Assembly: GCA_016185345.1 (NCBI GenBank) | Contig: JACPNS010000015.1 | Location: 1 to 64,000 of the forward strand | Direction: 5' to 3' | From: Solirubrobacterales bacterium | GTDB lineage: Bacteria; Actinomycetota; Thermoleophilia; Solirubrobacterales; JACPNS01 | Length of the DNA: 64,000 nt | Shown: in pieces, positions 1 through 6,775 of the stretch | Numbering within the stretch: the stretch's first letter is position 1 | Layout of the letters: the number at the start of each line of letters is the position of its first letter | Position numbers and translations under genes: made by a program | The notes under the pieces: model-generated | Database searches by the model: none | What the model was told of the DNA's origin: nothing | The model's input: the letters and a program-made list of their open reading frames with translations, nothing else

Positions 1-1
1 C

Positions 2-97
2 GAAACCAAGTACAACCGTCGCCGCCGTCAAAGGGCGCTCGGCAGGCTGACGCCGGTAGAGTTCGAAGCCGTCTTTGCGTCGTCATTGACGACATGA
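2..97 (+). pseudogene. IS3-family transposase, C-terminal end only (cut by window edge)
   Basis: An open frame enters the window at base 2 and stops at the TGA at 95-97. Its 31 residues contain YNRRRR, ALG and LTPVEFE, which is the C-terminal signature of IS3-family OrfB integrases (the segment after the last catalytic Glu of the DDE domain). The start and catalytic core lie outside the window, so it cannot be told whether the element is intact. A terminal-repeat-like sequence follows directly. Family assignment is from recall of the motif, not from a search. Confidence 0.7.
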
Positions 98-116
98 GGA
101 ATCACTAAACCCGAAG

Positions 117-140
117 TGTCAACTGAACTTGGGGCAGACC
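117..140 (+). repeat. Probable right end (terminal inverted repeat) of the IS3 element
   Basis: Twenty bases after the transposase stop lies TGTCAACTGAACTTGGGGCA followed by GACC. IS3-type ends commonly begin with TGTC/TGAC and carry a G-rich tract of this kind at this distance from the orfB stop. The matching left end is outside the window. Bases 141-347 hold no gene I can support and are the likely promoter region of the next gene. Confidence 0.4.
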
Positions 141-347
141 CGTTCTTCGACTGCGGGCGTGTTGCTGGGGTTCGAAACCTGACGCGACTGCTGTACTAGT
201 GAGAACCGCGAAGGTATGCGGTTTGTGAAGGATCGAATAGTCCGGAAATGCAATTGCGGACAGTTCTGCGGACACTCTTTCTCGCGGAAGGTTTGGTGTA
301 GCGGGAGAGACTGTCCGTTCCTTCCTGCGTCCGGGTAGGGTTCGCCG

Positions 348-1127
348 ATGAATCCGAACCAGCGCTCGATGTTTCAGCCACAGCCTGGCGAGAGCTTTTC
401 CAAGAGCGCCGTTGACCGAGCTGGGCGAAACTTGGTTCAGCTCAAGCAGACGATCAAAGCCAAGGACTCGACCGTGCTTGAGGGTATGGACCTAGACGAA
501 ACTCTGGCTTGGTTCCGAGCGGTTGAGTGGTGGCGCGCATTGCACTCGCGGCCCCTCTCCCTTGTCTCAAATGGGCTTCGATACCACGTCGGCAAAGAGA
601 GGGCTCTGGTCGATGGCCATGTCGACGTGACGCAGCGCCTTAAGCGCGTTCCAACGATCATCGACAAGCTCGACCGGCAGTCAAAAATGAATCTGACGCG
701 CATGGGAGATGTGGGCGGTGTCAGAGTGCGTCTCCCAGACCTCGACAGCGTTGAGCGGTTGACCCGAAGACTGCTGAAGACTTGGCGCACGATTGAACGC
801 CCGCACCGGGATTACATCTGGGGACCGCCCGGCCCGCAGGAATCCGGATACCGAGGGGTCCACCTCTTTTTGAAGAAAGAGGGAGTACGGATCGAGGTGC
901 AACTGCGAACGGTTCTTCAAGACAGCTGGGCGAACATGGTTGAGCGCATAAGTAGGGAATCGAACGTCGACTATAAGTCTGGAAAGGGTGACCCTGAGCG
1001 ACTGGCGCTCTTCAGACTGGTCGCAGACGGGCTTGCATACCTTGACCGTGGCGAGCCAGCTCCGAAGGAGCTGGTCGAACAATTGCTCAAAGCGCGCGAT
1101 AATGAAAGCGCGAGTCCTGACCGATAG
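348..1127 (+). CDS. RelA/SpoT-domain nucleotide pyrophosphokinase (small alarmone synthetase or toxSAS-like)
   Basis: 259 aa with only a RelA/SpoT synthetase domain (about residues 85-200); there is no HD hydrolase, TGS or ACT domain. Visible motifs are the basic G-loop region RLKR (97-100) with KLDR (107-110), DVGGVR with the metal-binding Asp121, GYRGVH (167-172) and EVQLRT with Glu183. These match the catalytic Asp/Glu pair of (p)ppGpp synthetases, so the enzyme should transfer pyrophosphate from ATP to a nucleotide or, as in some toxSAS toxins, to tRNA. It sits between two IS remnants with a small gene 12 nt downstream, a layout typical of toxSAS toxin-antitoxin pairs. The substrate cannot be deduced from sequence; an ordinary stand-alone synthetase is the alternative. 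Confidence 0.8.
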   Translation: MNPNQRSMFQPQPGESFSKSAVDRAGRNLVQLKQTIKAKDSTVLEGMDLDETLAWFRAVEWWRALHSRPLSLVSNGLRYHVGKERALVDGHVDVTQRLKRVPTIIDKLDRQSKMNLTRMGDVGGVRVRLPDLDSVERLTRRLLKTWRTIERPHRDYIWGPPGPQESGYRGVHLFLKKEGVRIEVQLRTVLQDSWANMVERISRESNVDYKSGKGDPERLALFRLVADGLAYLDRGEPAPKELVEQLLKARDNESASPDR

Positions 1128-1139
1128 GAGGGCAACACC

Positions 1140-1400
1140 ATGACTGAAGCTGACATCAACCATTTTCTCCTGATCTCAGACCCTGGGAAGCCAGAGCCTG
1201 AAGTGCGCGAACTCGGATCCGACTATGACGCCGCGATCGTCGCTTACAACGAGGCTGAAGAGAATCACCGCGGGGACGAAATTGAAGTCGTGCTCTTGAG
1301 CGCTGACTCCGTCGAGACCATTCGCAGGACTCACTCCAGCTACTTCACGGCGCACACCGTCGATCCGATCGACACGGTTCTGGCTGCCGCGGCGGACTAG
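1140..1400 (+). CDS. Small partner protein of the RelA/SpoT-domain gene (function unknown)
   Basis: 86 aa, acidic, starting at ATG 1140 with a GGAGGG ribosome-binding site right at the end of the upstream gene (stop 1125-1127). No signal peptide or membrane segment. A conserved-looking core reads YDAAI.AY...E, then EVEVVLL-like strand (residues about 48-54) and ADSVETIRRTHSSYF (55-69). I remember small actinobacterial proteins with a similar DS...THS.YF ending but cannot name the family. Tight coupling to the synthetase suggests a shared job, possibly as antitoxin or regulator. That role is inference from context only. Confidence 0.65.
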   Translation: MTEADINHFLLISDPGKPEPEVRELGSDYDAAIVAYNEAEENHRGDEIEVVLLSADSVETIRRTHSSYFTAHTVDPIDTVLAAAAD

Positions 1401-1422
1401 CGCCGCTTGAGTTCGGCACTCT

Positions 1423-1458
1423 AATTTGGCCCCATTGCGGCCGTCGAATTTGGCCCCA
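1423..1458 (+). repeat. Two copies of a 12-bp IS21-type end repeat
   Basis: AATTTGGCCCCA occurs at 1423-1434 and again at 1447-1458, with 24-bp spacing. IS21-family elements carry multiple short repeats of this kind at their ends for transposase binding. Together with the istB remnant that follows, this marks one end of a decayed IS21-type insertion. Bases 1459-1600 contain no intact gene. Confidence 0.5.
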
Positions 1459-1599
1459 CCCTCGCCCAAGTAACGACCATCCTTTACGCCTCATATCCGT
1501 GGGCGAGCACCTCGCAGTCGAGCGAACGCTGCTCACGGTCCTGCCGGAGGAGCCCTTCGACGCCGGCGAAAGCACTCGGGCCCGGGTCAGCCAAAAAAG

Positions 1600-1827
1600 C
1601 CTCGTGCCGGTGCGCCAGAAGCAATGCAAGAAGCCGAGTCTGATCGCGAGCTGCAGCGAGTCGTTTCGCACTATCGCCGCTTCGATCTGATCATCCTCGA
1701 TGAACTCGGATATCTGGCGCTTCCCGAAGGGGCGGCGGAGCTTGTCTTCCAGGTGATCTCTGAACGAAATGAGCGGGCGTCGCTGATTGTCACGACCAAC
1801 CTGCCATTCGGTGAGTGGACGAAGGGG
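1600..1827 (+). pseudogene. istB: istB-like IS21 helper ATPase, internal fragment
   Basis: The frame containing ATG 1624 reads QEAESDRELQRVV, then FDLIILDELGYL (the Walker B region of IstB/DnaC-type AAA+ ATPases), then ELVFQVISERNE and LIVTTNLPFGEWT (sensor region). The similarity stops abruptly near 1827, after which the frame reads unrelated sequence. The Walker A half and the C-terminal basic domain are missing, so this is a dead fragment of the ATP-binding helper of an IS21-family transposon. The junction with unrelated sequence is probably a deletion or recombination scar. Confidence 0.75.
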
Positions 1828-1835
1828 CAGGCGCG

Positions 1836-2306
1836 TCATCCGATGAGATCAATCGAGGCAAGCTTGGCCTCCTCAACGTCAACTACGGAGCTGGCGTAGT
1901 CAGCGGACAGCAAGGAATCTGTGAGAAATCCGTGATGCTTCTCGAACGACTTCGGCTCAGCGATCGCAGCGAGTTCGATCGGATCAATCGCCGCGTCTCG
2001 CAAAAATATGAGACTGTTGTGGAGCTCGGAAAGCGGAGCGTTCGCAACTTTGAGTGCGACGCTGTCCATACGCGCCTCCAGCTCACTCGACTCAATTGAG
2101 GGCTGCCTGGTGAGCGTGTTCATTCGAGGGGTCAAGACGGCCTGATCTGCGAACTGCTCCGCGATCGCGACAGCGAGCCGTGCTAGCTCTTTGTGGCCAT
2201 GCATCCTGGCGAAAGTTTCCTCTCGGCCTCGAGCTTCCCGGCCGCCCTCCAGCGAAGTCCCGTTGCGTCTCTCTGAATCACCAGCGTGGTCGGCCGACCC
2301 GAGCAT
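1836..2306 (-). CDS. Hypothetical protein, possibly truncated at the IS scar
   Basis: 156-codon frame whose last codons lie only about 9 bp from the break in the istB fragment, so the C-terminus may have been cut by the insertion. The first 35 residues are compositionally poor; the rest (LARLAVAIAEQ, SLIFLRDAAIDPIELAAIAE, SLLSADYASSVVDVEEAKL) looks like a soluble helical protein. I recognise no family. No clear ribosome-binding site was seen and the true start may be further in. It could be a remnant or a chance frame. Confidence 0.35.
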   Translation of the reverse strand: MLGSADHAGDSERRNGTSLEGGREARGREETFARMHGHKELARLAVAIAEQFADQAVLTPRMNTLTRQPSIESSELEARMDSVALKVANAPLSELHNSLIFLRDAAIDPIELAAIAEPKSFEKHHGFLTDSLLSADYASSVVDVEEAKLASIDLIG

Positions 2307-2388
2307 TGGTTGACTACGTGCGACTGCAGTGATACTGGAAGTCCCGTTTGTGGCCTGCAGTTTGGAGTTCTCTCGCCTGGACTTGCCG

Positions 2389-3174
2389 TCAGAGGAGAAT
2401 CAGCGCCGTGGAGCAGGCGATGAGTTCCGTGACGACGACTGTTGCGCCGATCGTGTCACCAGTGCGACCGCCGATCGCACCGCGCGCAATTGCTGATGAG
2501 AGCGCGGCCGCGAGGCTACTTGCCAGCGCACCGGCAATCCCAATCGTCGGTCCAAGTGCCGCAATAGCGATGGCGAGCGCTATGAGCCCCGCGATCAGCG
2601 ACTGCCAGGCCGTGACCTCGAAGGATGCGCCCAGGCCATCGGGACGCGCAGGCGGGGTAGTGGTCGCATGCACACATGCGGCCCATCTTGCCAACGCGGC
2701 GGCGGCGATGAGCACCGCCAGACCTTCCAACTTGCTCAGCTGACTCAGAATCGAGACGAGCATGAACGCCCAGCCAATCAACGCGAGGCAGCCGAATACA
2801 CCAATTGACGAATCGCGCATGACTTCCATCCGGCGATCACGATCATTTCGTATTCCCAATCCGTCTGCGCAGTCGGCCAAGCCATCTTGATGCAGGGCTC
2901 CGGTGATTACTACGAGCGTGATGACGGCTGTGACGGATGCAGTTGCTGAACCAAGCGTGGTGTATGCAGCCGCCCAAACCGCGCCTGCGATTGACCCGAC
3001 CAGCGCTCCGACCAGCGGAAACCACACTGAAGCTGCGCCGAGTCTTCCCTCTCGGATTCCACTCCACCTGAGCGGAATGATCGTTAGGAAGGTCAGGGCC
3101 AGCGCGGCGTTGGCCGCCGCCTGACCAATTCGCGCCGCACCAGTTCGCTGCTCACTGATTGCGCGACACTCCAG
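2389..3174 (-). CDS. cobS: Adenosylcobinamide-GDP ribazoletransferase (cobalamin synthase)
   Basis: Joins adenosylcobinamide-GDP to alpha-ribazole (or its phosphate), the last assembly step of the nucleotide loop, in the membrane. Diagnostic stretches are ALTFLTIIPLRW at the N-terminus, FPLVGALVGSIAG, and the metal-binding HQDGLADCADGLG followed by RRMEVMRDSSIGVFG; six or so hydrophobic helices follow. The gene overlaps the end of bluB-cobT. No ATG, GTG or TTG lies in frame between the family's usual N-terminus and that overlap: the nearest candidates are CTG at 3174 (used here) or ATT at 3129. A GTG exists one frame off at about 3141. The open frame continues to an ATG at 3387, but that part reads as a shadow of bluB-cobT. 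Confidence 0.9.
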   Translation of the reverse strand: MECRAISEQRTGAARIGQAAANAALALTFLTIIPLRWSGIREGRLGAASVWFPLVGALVGSIAGAVWAAAYTTLGSATASVTAVITLVVITGALHQDGLADCADGLGIRNDRDRRMEVMRDSSIGVFGCLALIGWAFMLVSILSQLSKLEGLAVLIAAAALARWAACVHATTTPPARPDGLGASFEVTAWQSLIAGLIALAIAIAALGPTIGIAGALASSLAAALSSAIARGAIGGRTGDTIGATVVVTELIACSTALILL

Positions 3175-4924
3175 ATTCTTCGAACGTTGCCATGTTCGCG
3201 TGCAGAGCGCCGGACAGCTCAATGATCGGCAGGGCGAGCAGGCCTCCGGACCCCTCACCGAGGCGCAGTCGCAGATCCAGAATCGGCTCCAGCCCGAGCT
3301 CGGTGAGCAGCAGCTCGTGCCCTGGTTCAGCCGAGCGATGACTCGCGAACAGGTGCTCCCCGACCGCTGGATCAATGCGGGTGGCAATCAGCGCGGCGAC
3401 GGTCACCGCATAACCGTCGATCACGATCGGCAGCGCCCGTTTGGTCGCCTCCATCATTGCGCCGACCATGGCTACAAACTCAAACCCTCCGACCGCGATC
3501 AAGGCCTCGGACGGCTCCAGTGGCAGCGCGCGCCCCTTGAGCGCGTTGGCTACGAGCTCGACCTTTCGCCTGAACCCTGCCGCGTCTACGCCCGTGCCGC
3601 GGCCGACCGTTCGGTTCGGTTCAAGCGCGAGAATCGCCGAAGCGAGGGCAGCCGTCGTTGTCGTGTTGCCAATGCCGATTTCGCCGAGAACCAAGCAGTC
3701 GATGCTGCGCTCGTCGAGCTCTGCGCAGCTGTCGCGGCCGATTTTCATGGCGCGATCAAGCTGCTTGGCTGTGAGTGCGTCGCCGACACTGAAGTCCGCG
3801 GTTCCCGGCGCGATCTTTTCGTTTCGAACGTTCGGCGGCGTCGGACCAGCGAGGCCGACATCGGCGATGACGAGTTCGTGTTCGCCGCGCTCGGCAAGCA
3901 CGCCGCACGCCGTCTCGCCACGGGCTGCGGCGGCAGCCACCTGGCTGGAAACCGCTGCGTCGAAAAGGCTTGTCCCATGCCGCGCATGCCCGTGGTCGGA
4001 CGCGAAAATCAGCACGCCCGCGCGGAGAGTTTGGCGTGGCGGTCGTCCGGTTACGGCGGCCCATCTGGTGATCACAGTTTCAAGTGCACCGAGGCTCCCT
4101 GCCGGCTTCACAAGCTGGTCTAGTCGGTCGCGGGCGCCGACCGCAGCATCGAGGTGCATCGTCGGCTGATCCCGATTTTGCTCCACCGCACTTTCGTCGT
4201 TCTCTCGCCATCGTTCCTGCATTACGACTTCGTCGAGCGGCATTCGCTGCGACCAGCCGGCGGTCTCGAGACCCGGACGCAGCGGTCGCTCGTCGGGCCA
4301 ACCGACGCAGAGGTACGCAATCGGTTCGACTCGCGCGGGTAGATCGAACAGCTCTCGCAAATCGTCGCGCTGGTAAAAGCTCACCCAGCCGACACCGAGA
4401 CCTTCGGCTCGCGCCGCAAGCCAGAGGTTTTCGATTGCGCAGGCGGTGCTGTAAATATCGGTTTCGCTGATTGTCCCGCGACCAAGAATCTCTTCGTCGG
4501 CGTCGCCGTGATCGCAGCAAATACATATTCCAAGTGGCGCTTCAACTATTCCCTCGACTTTCTGGTCCAAGAAATGGCGCGCGCGCTCATCGAATTTGTG
4601 GGCTTGCCGGCTGCGCTCGCGCTGAGCGAGAGCGCGCACGGATATGCGCGATTTCAGATCACGAATCACGATCATCCGCCAGGGCTGCATCAGCCCGACC
4701 GAAGGAGCTTGGTGTGCGGCGGTCAAGACGCGCCCGAGGGTGTCGTCGTCAACCTTGTCGGGACGAAAGCGGCGGATGTCACGCCGCTCGGAGATCACTC
4801 GATACACCGCTGCGAGTTCAGCCTCCGCATAGCGCCAACCTTGCGGATCGGCCGCGCGATCGGTCGCTCGGGAATCGTCGAAGTCGGCCGGCGTGGGCGG
4901 GCGCATGAAGCGTGGAGGGGGCAT
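3152..4924 (-). CDS. bluB-cobT: BluB-CobT fusion: DMB synthase plus nicotinate-nucleotide-DMB phosphoribosyltransferase
   Basis: 590 aa joining two enzymes of lower-ligand activation. Residues about 25-235 are BluB, the flavin- and O2-dependent enzyme that fragments FMN to 5,6-dimethylbenzimidazole; RRDIRRFRPD and APSVGLMQPW are its flavin-binding signatures. Residues about 250-590 are CobT, which makes alpha-ribazole phosphate from DMB and nicotinate mononucleotide: KPAGSLGALE, FASDHGHARHG, GEIGIGNTTT and the catalytic Glu in GEGSGG are all present. The fusion should channel DMB between the two sites. Start ATG 4924 (ATG 4906 also possible). It is transcribed divergently from the riboswitch-led cobC operon and overlaps cobS downstream. 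Confidence 0.93.
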   Translation of the reverse strand: MPPPRFMRPPTPADFDDSRATDRAADPQGWRYAEAELAAVYRVISERRDIRRFRPDKVDDDTLGRVLTAAHQAPSVGLMQPWRMIVIRDLKSRISVRALAQRERSRQAHKFDERARHFLDQKVEGIVEAPLGICICCDHGDADEEILGRGTISETDIYSTACAIENLWLAARAEGLGVGWVSFYQRDDLRELFDLPARVEPIAYLCVGWPDERPLRPGLETAGWSQRMPLDEVVMQERWRENDESAVEQNRDQPTMHLDAAVGARDRLDQLVKPAGSLGALETVITRWAAVTGRPPRQTLRAGVLIFASDHGHARHGTSLFDAAVSSQVAAAAARGETACGVLAERGEHELVIADVGLAGPTPPNVRNEKIAPGTADFSVGDALTAKQLDRAMKIGRDSCAELDERSIDCLVLGEIGIGNTTTTAALASAILALEPNRTVGRGTGVDAAGFRRKVELVANALKGRALPLEPSEALIAVGGFEFVAMVGAMMEATKRALPIVIDGYAVTVAALIATRIDPAVGEHLFASHRSAEPGHELLLTELGLEPILDLRLRLGEGSGGLLALPIIELSGALHANMATFEESGVSRNQ

Positions 4925-4971
4925 TCAGCGGCGAAGCGTAGACATAGCTGTCTCCACTGTCCTCGACTCAG

Positions 4972-5110
4972 GCGTTAGGATCAGCGTCTACAAAACGCGT
5001 GGCGGTGCGAGGAAGCCAGTGAGATTCTGGAACGGTCGCGCCACTGTGACTGGTTGAAGTGACTGGCGAAAGTCAGGAAATTCAGCCGGCAGTCAGAGAC
5101 TCGTCCGCCG
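4972..5110 (+). promoter_or_regulatory. Cobalamin riboswitch 1 (upstream of the cobC-cobM operon)
   Basis: The conserved B12-aptamer boxes are readable in order: GGTGCGAGGAAGCCAGTGAG, the core GCCACTG at 5040-5046 (the B12 box region), and CTGGCGAAAGTCAGGAA. A plausible TAGGAT minus-10 lies at 4976-4981. Adenosylcobalamin binding would be expected to repress the downstream biosynthetic operon. The Shine-Dalgarno it could mask (AGGAGG, 5145-5150) belongs to a short leader ORF rather than to cobC itself. Confidence 0.9.
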
Positions 5111-5157
5111 CGACACCTTTCCGAATTCGGGACGCATCATCCCGAGGAGGTTCGCAA

Positions 5158-5268
5158 GTGCTGGCTGCAGTGGCGGGTTGCCCGTCCAATCAAACGATCG
5201 ACCCGACCCGCAACGCCGCGATGCTGGCCGACGAGTTTGACGCGCCCACACTTTGCGGTCGCGCATGA
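5158..5268 (+). CDS. Short leader ORF (36 aa) translationally coupled to cobC
   Basis: A near-perfect Shine-Dalgarno, AGGAGG at 5145-5150, precedes a GTG at 5158 by 7 nt. The frame encodes 36 residues ending CGRA and its TGA (5266-5268) overlaps the cobC ATG (5265) as ATGA, exactly like the other junctions of this operon. It lies between the cobalamin riboswitch and cobC. The peptide has two Cys and no recognised domain. It may simply couple riboswitch control to cobC translation, or be a real small protein. Supported by RBS and junction geometry, not by homology. Confidence 0.5.
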   Translation: MLAAVAGCPSNQTIDPTRNAAMLADEFDAPTLCGRA

Positions 5269-5843
5269 GGCGACTTTTTCTCATTCGACACGCGCCCACG
5301 GCAGCCACTCGTGCCTCCGCGTTTCCGGTGGACGAGCCGTTGGACGAGGGCGGCCGGAACGCCGCGACGCGGCTTCAAGGCATTCTCCGCGACACCGACG
5401 AAGTCTTCTGCGGCCCGAGCCTGCGTTGTCGCCAAACCGCCGAGATCGCAGGCGCGATTCCGATGGTCGAGCCGGATCTCGCCGAGTGCGATTTCGGCAG
5501 CTGGGGCGGTCGGGTGCTCGCCGACGTGCACGTCGAAGAGCCAGACGCTACGCGCGCCTGGATGACCGACCCCGACGCGCGACCCCACGGCGGCGAAAGC
5601 CTCACTCAATTCTCCTCGCGTGTCACCGCATGGCTTGACGATCAGGCGGAAACAGACGGCCGGGCATTCGCGATTACCCACGGCGGGGTGATCAAAGCGG
5701 CCCTGGTGCATTCAGTAGCTGCGCCCGTTGAATCGTTCTGGCGGTTTGATGCGGCCCCGCTGTCAGTAACCGAACTGCACGCGTTTGATGGCCGTTGGAC
5801 GGTCTCGCGAATCAATTGTCCGATTGCTGTTGTGGAACGATGA
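5265..5843 (+). CDS. cobC: Histidine phosphatase, probable alpha-ribazole phosphatase
   Basis: About 192 aa, phosphoglycerate-mutase fold. LFLIRHAPT carries the catalytic RH, and ITHGGVI the second active-site His; the acid residue lies in ECDFGSW. Being first full gene of the B12 operon it most likely removes the 5'-phosphate from alpha-ribazole phosphate or adenosylcobalamin phosphate. ATG 5265 is preferred over an in-frame TTG at 5253 because it overlaps the leader ORF stop. The family is broad, so the substrate rests on context. Confidence 0.8.
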   Translation: MRRLFLIRHAPTAATRASAFPVDEPLDEGGRNAATRLQGILRDTDEVFCGPSLRCRQTAEIAGAIPMVEPDLAECDFGSWGGRVLADVHVEEPDATRAWMTDPDARPHGGESLTQFSSRVTAWLDDQAETDGRAFAITHGGVIKAALVHSVAAPVESFWRFDAAPLSVTELHAFDGRWTVSRINCPIAVVER

Positions 5844-6775
5844 GTGTCGCGTTGCTCAGTGGCTACGCGGCGGATGTCGCATTTGGGGATCCACGCCGCG
5901 GGCACCCCGTCGCCGGTTTCGGAAACGCGACCATCGCGCTTGAATCGAAGGTCTATGCGCCGACCAAGCTGCGCGGCGCGCTATTCGCCTTCGGGCTCAT
6001 CGCTTCGGCGGGCGTGGCGGTCGACGTGCTCGCCAACGTTACGGCGCGACGACGTTCTGCCGGCACCGCTGTCTTCGTCGCCGTCACTTGGGCCTCGCTT
6101 GGCGGTCGCTCGCTGGCGATTGCCGCTGGCAGAGTCGCTGACGCGCTGAAACGCGAAGACATCGAAGCCGCGCGGAACTGCCTGCCGTCGCTGGTCGGTC
6201 GCGACGTCAGCGGGATGGACGCGGAGAAGATCTGTCGGGCAGTCGTTGAATCGGTGGCAGAAAACACGAGTGACGCCGTCGTCGGCGCTTTGTTCTGGGG
6301 TGCACTGTTCGGCCCGGCCGGGGTGACGGTGTTTCGCGCTGCCAACACTCTGGACGCGATGGTTGGTCATCGCAGCGATCGTTACGAAGACTTTGGCTGG
6401 GCTGCCGCCCGGATCGATGATGCCCTCGGATGGCCCGCGGCTCGTCTGACCGCGTTGCTTGCCGCCGTCTGTGCGCCGGTTGTCGACGGGTCGGCTCGGG
6501 AGTCGCTGCGCATCCTGCGCCGTGACGGTGGCTCTCACCCCAGTCCAAACGCTGGCCGAGTGGAAGCGGCCTTCGCCGGCGCCTTGAATCTCAAACTCGG
6601 CGGGCCGTTGAGCTACGACGGACAGGACGAAGTCCGCGGCTGTTTGGGAGACGGAACCGCGCCGCGGGTCCAGGACATCGATCGCAGCGTGCGTCTGGCG
6701 TCGGCAGTCGGCCTGACGGCGCTCGCGATTTGCTGCGCGATTCGAGTTGCGCGCGGTCGGTGGAGGTCAGCATGA
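5840..6775 (+). CDS. cbiB: Adenosylcobinamide-phosphate synthase
   Basis: 311 aa membrane protein of the CobD/CbiB family, which attaches (R)-1-amino-2-propanol phosphate to adenosylcobyric acid. Family signatures are DVAFGDPRRGHPVAGFG at the N-terminus, VVESVAENTSDAVVGALFWG and FRAANTLDAMVGHRSDRYE, and SHPSPNAGRVEAAFAGAL. Start ATG 5840 overlaps the cobC stop (ATGA). It works with the threonine-phosphate decarboxylase half of the CobU-CobD fusion at 15985, which supplies the aminopropanol phosphate precursor. Confidence 0.95.
   Translation: MSVALLSGYAADVAFGDPRRGHPVAGFGNATIALESKVYAPTKLRGALFAFGLIASAGVAVDVLANVTARRRSAGTAVFVAVTWASLGGRSLAIAAGRVADALKREDIEAARNCLPSLVGRDVSGMDAEKICRAVVESVAENTSDAVVGALFWGALFGPAGVTVFRAANTLDAMVGHRSDRYEDFGWAAARIDDALGWPAARLTALLAAVCAPVVDGSARESLRILRRDGGSHPSPNAGRVEAAFAGALNLKLGGPLSYDGQDEVRGCLGDGTAPRVQDIDRSVRLASAVGLTALAICCAIRVARGRWRSA

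Noticed and set aside
1345-1839. 164-codon minus-strand open frame across the IS21 remnant
   Set aside because: Antisense to the readable istB fragment, no recognisable domain, Arg/Ser-rich.
5059-5268. 69-residue version of the leader ORF starting before the Shine-Dalgarno
   Set aside because: Its first half lies inside the riboswitch; only the part after the AGGAGG and GTG 5158 has translation signals.
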